Shown here in pieces: positions 5,763 through 5,833 of a stretch of 5,833 nt of DNA. The position numbers were made by a program, and so were the translations under genes. How positions within the stretch are numbered: position 1 is the first letter of the stretch; each line of letters opens with the position of its first letter. The stretch spans positions 1-5,833 of the forward strand of contig JAUZPS010000323.1 in assembly GCA_030705945.1 (NCBI GenBank). Reading direction: 5' to 3'. The stretch comes from Bacillota bacterium. GTDB lineage: Bacteria > Bacillota > Clostridia > Acetivibrionales > DSM-2933. The notes under the pieces were generated by a model. It worked only from the letters and a program-made list of their open reading frames with translations. It was not told the origin of the DNA and ran no database searches.

Positions 5763-5833
5763 TACGAAAAGTTCATCTTTGATAGAAAAATGCAGACGCA
5801 TTAACTGCATTTTAATGTAAAATCTTTTTCGTA
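5763..5833. repeat. Nested inverted repeats running to the window edge
   Basis: The outer arms TACGAAAA (5763-5770) and TTTTCGTA (5826-5833) are exact complements, the right one ending at the last base of the window. Inside, AAAATGCAG (5787-5795) pairs with CTGCATTTT (5805-5813) around a nine-base loop. The element may continue beyond the window. Its nature is unknown; it could be a leader structure, a terminator or a small mobile repeat. Confidence 0.5.

Larger units (their letters stand above)
5578..5833. other. Gene-free 3' flank rich in inverted repeats
   Basis: No coding sequence, start site or RNA gene is supported here. The stretch contains a strong intrinsic terminator (5645-5687), a perfect 16-bp inverted repeat (5694-5747), and a nested pair of inverted repeats (5763-5833) that reaches the window edge. 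Confidence 0.8.

Overview
The window looks like low-GC Firmicutes DNA from an anaerobic, plant-polymer-degrading clostridium of the Acetivibrio / Ruminiclostridium / Pseudobacteroides type. This rests on strongly AT-rich intergenic DNA, purine-rich ribosome binding sites, and a large secreted protein with a Thr/Pro/Gln linker that ends in a dockerin-like module. The species cannot be fixed from the sequence alone.

Region 1 (1-1553) is the 3' end of an energy-coupling-factor (ECF) vitamin/metal uptake operon. It holds an ATPase gene cut by the left window edge and, overlapping it by 17 bases, an EcfT transmembrane-component gene. The substrate-binding S component is not in the window, so the transported substrate is unknown. 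An 18-pair hairpin with a U-rich tail (1605-1657) probably ends this operon.

Region 2 (1554-1920) is a 367-base, very AT-rich gap. It contains that terminator, an 8-bp inverted repeat, a 17-bp dyad that fits the GlnR/TnrA consensus, and a plausible sigma-A promoter just upstream of the next gene.

Region 3 (1921-5577) is a single gene for a 1218-residue exported protein. Its order is: signal peptide, three RCC1-type repeats, a low-complexity TP/QT linker, eight consecutive PPC-like beta-sandwich repeats, a carboxypeptidase-regulatory-like domain, and a terminal dockerin-like module with one canonical and one altered calcium loop. No catalytic domain is visible, so it looks like a surface, adhesive or scaffold-associated protein. 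It appears to be a stand-alone transcription unit between two terminators, functionally unrelated to the ECF genes.

Region 4 (5578-5833) has no gene. It contains a strong intrinsic terminator, a perfect 16-bp inverted repeat with a 22-base spacer, and nested inverted repeats that run into the right window edge.

The most novel items are the architecture of the 1218-residue protein and the structured, gene-free DNA on its flanks. No defence system, mobile element or CRISPR array was found.
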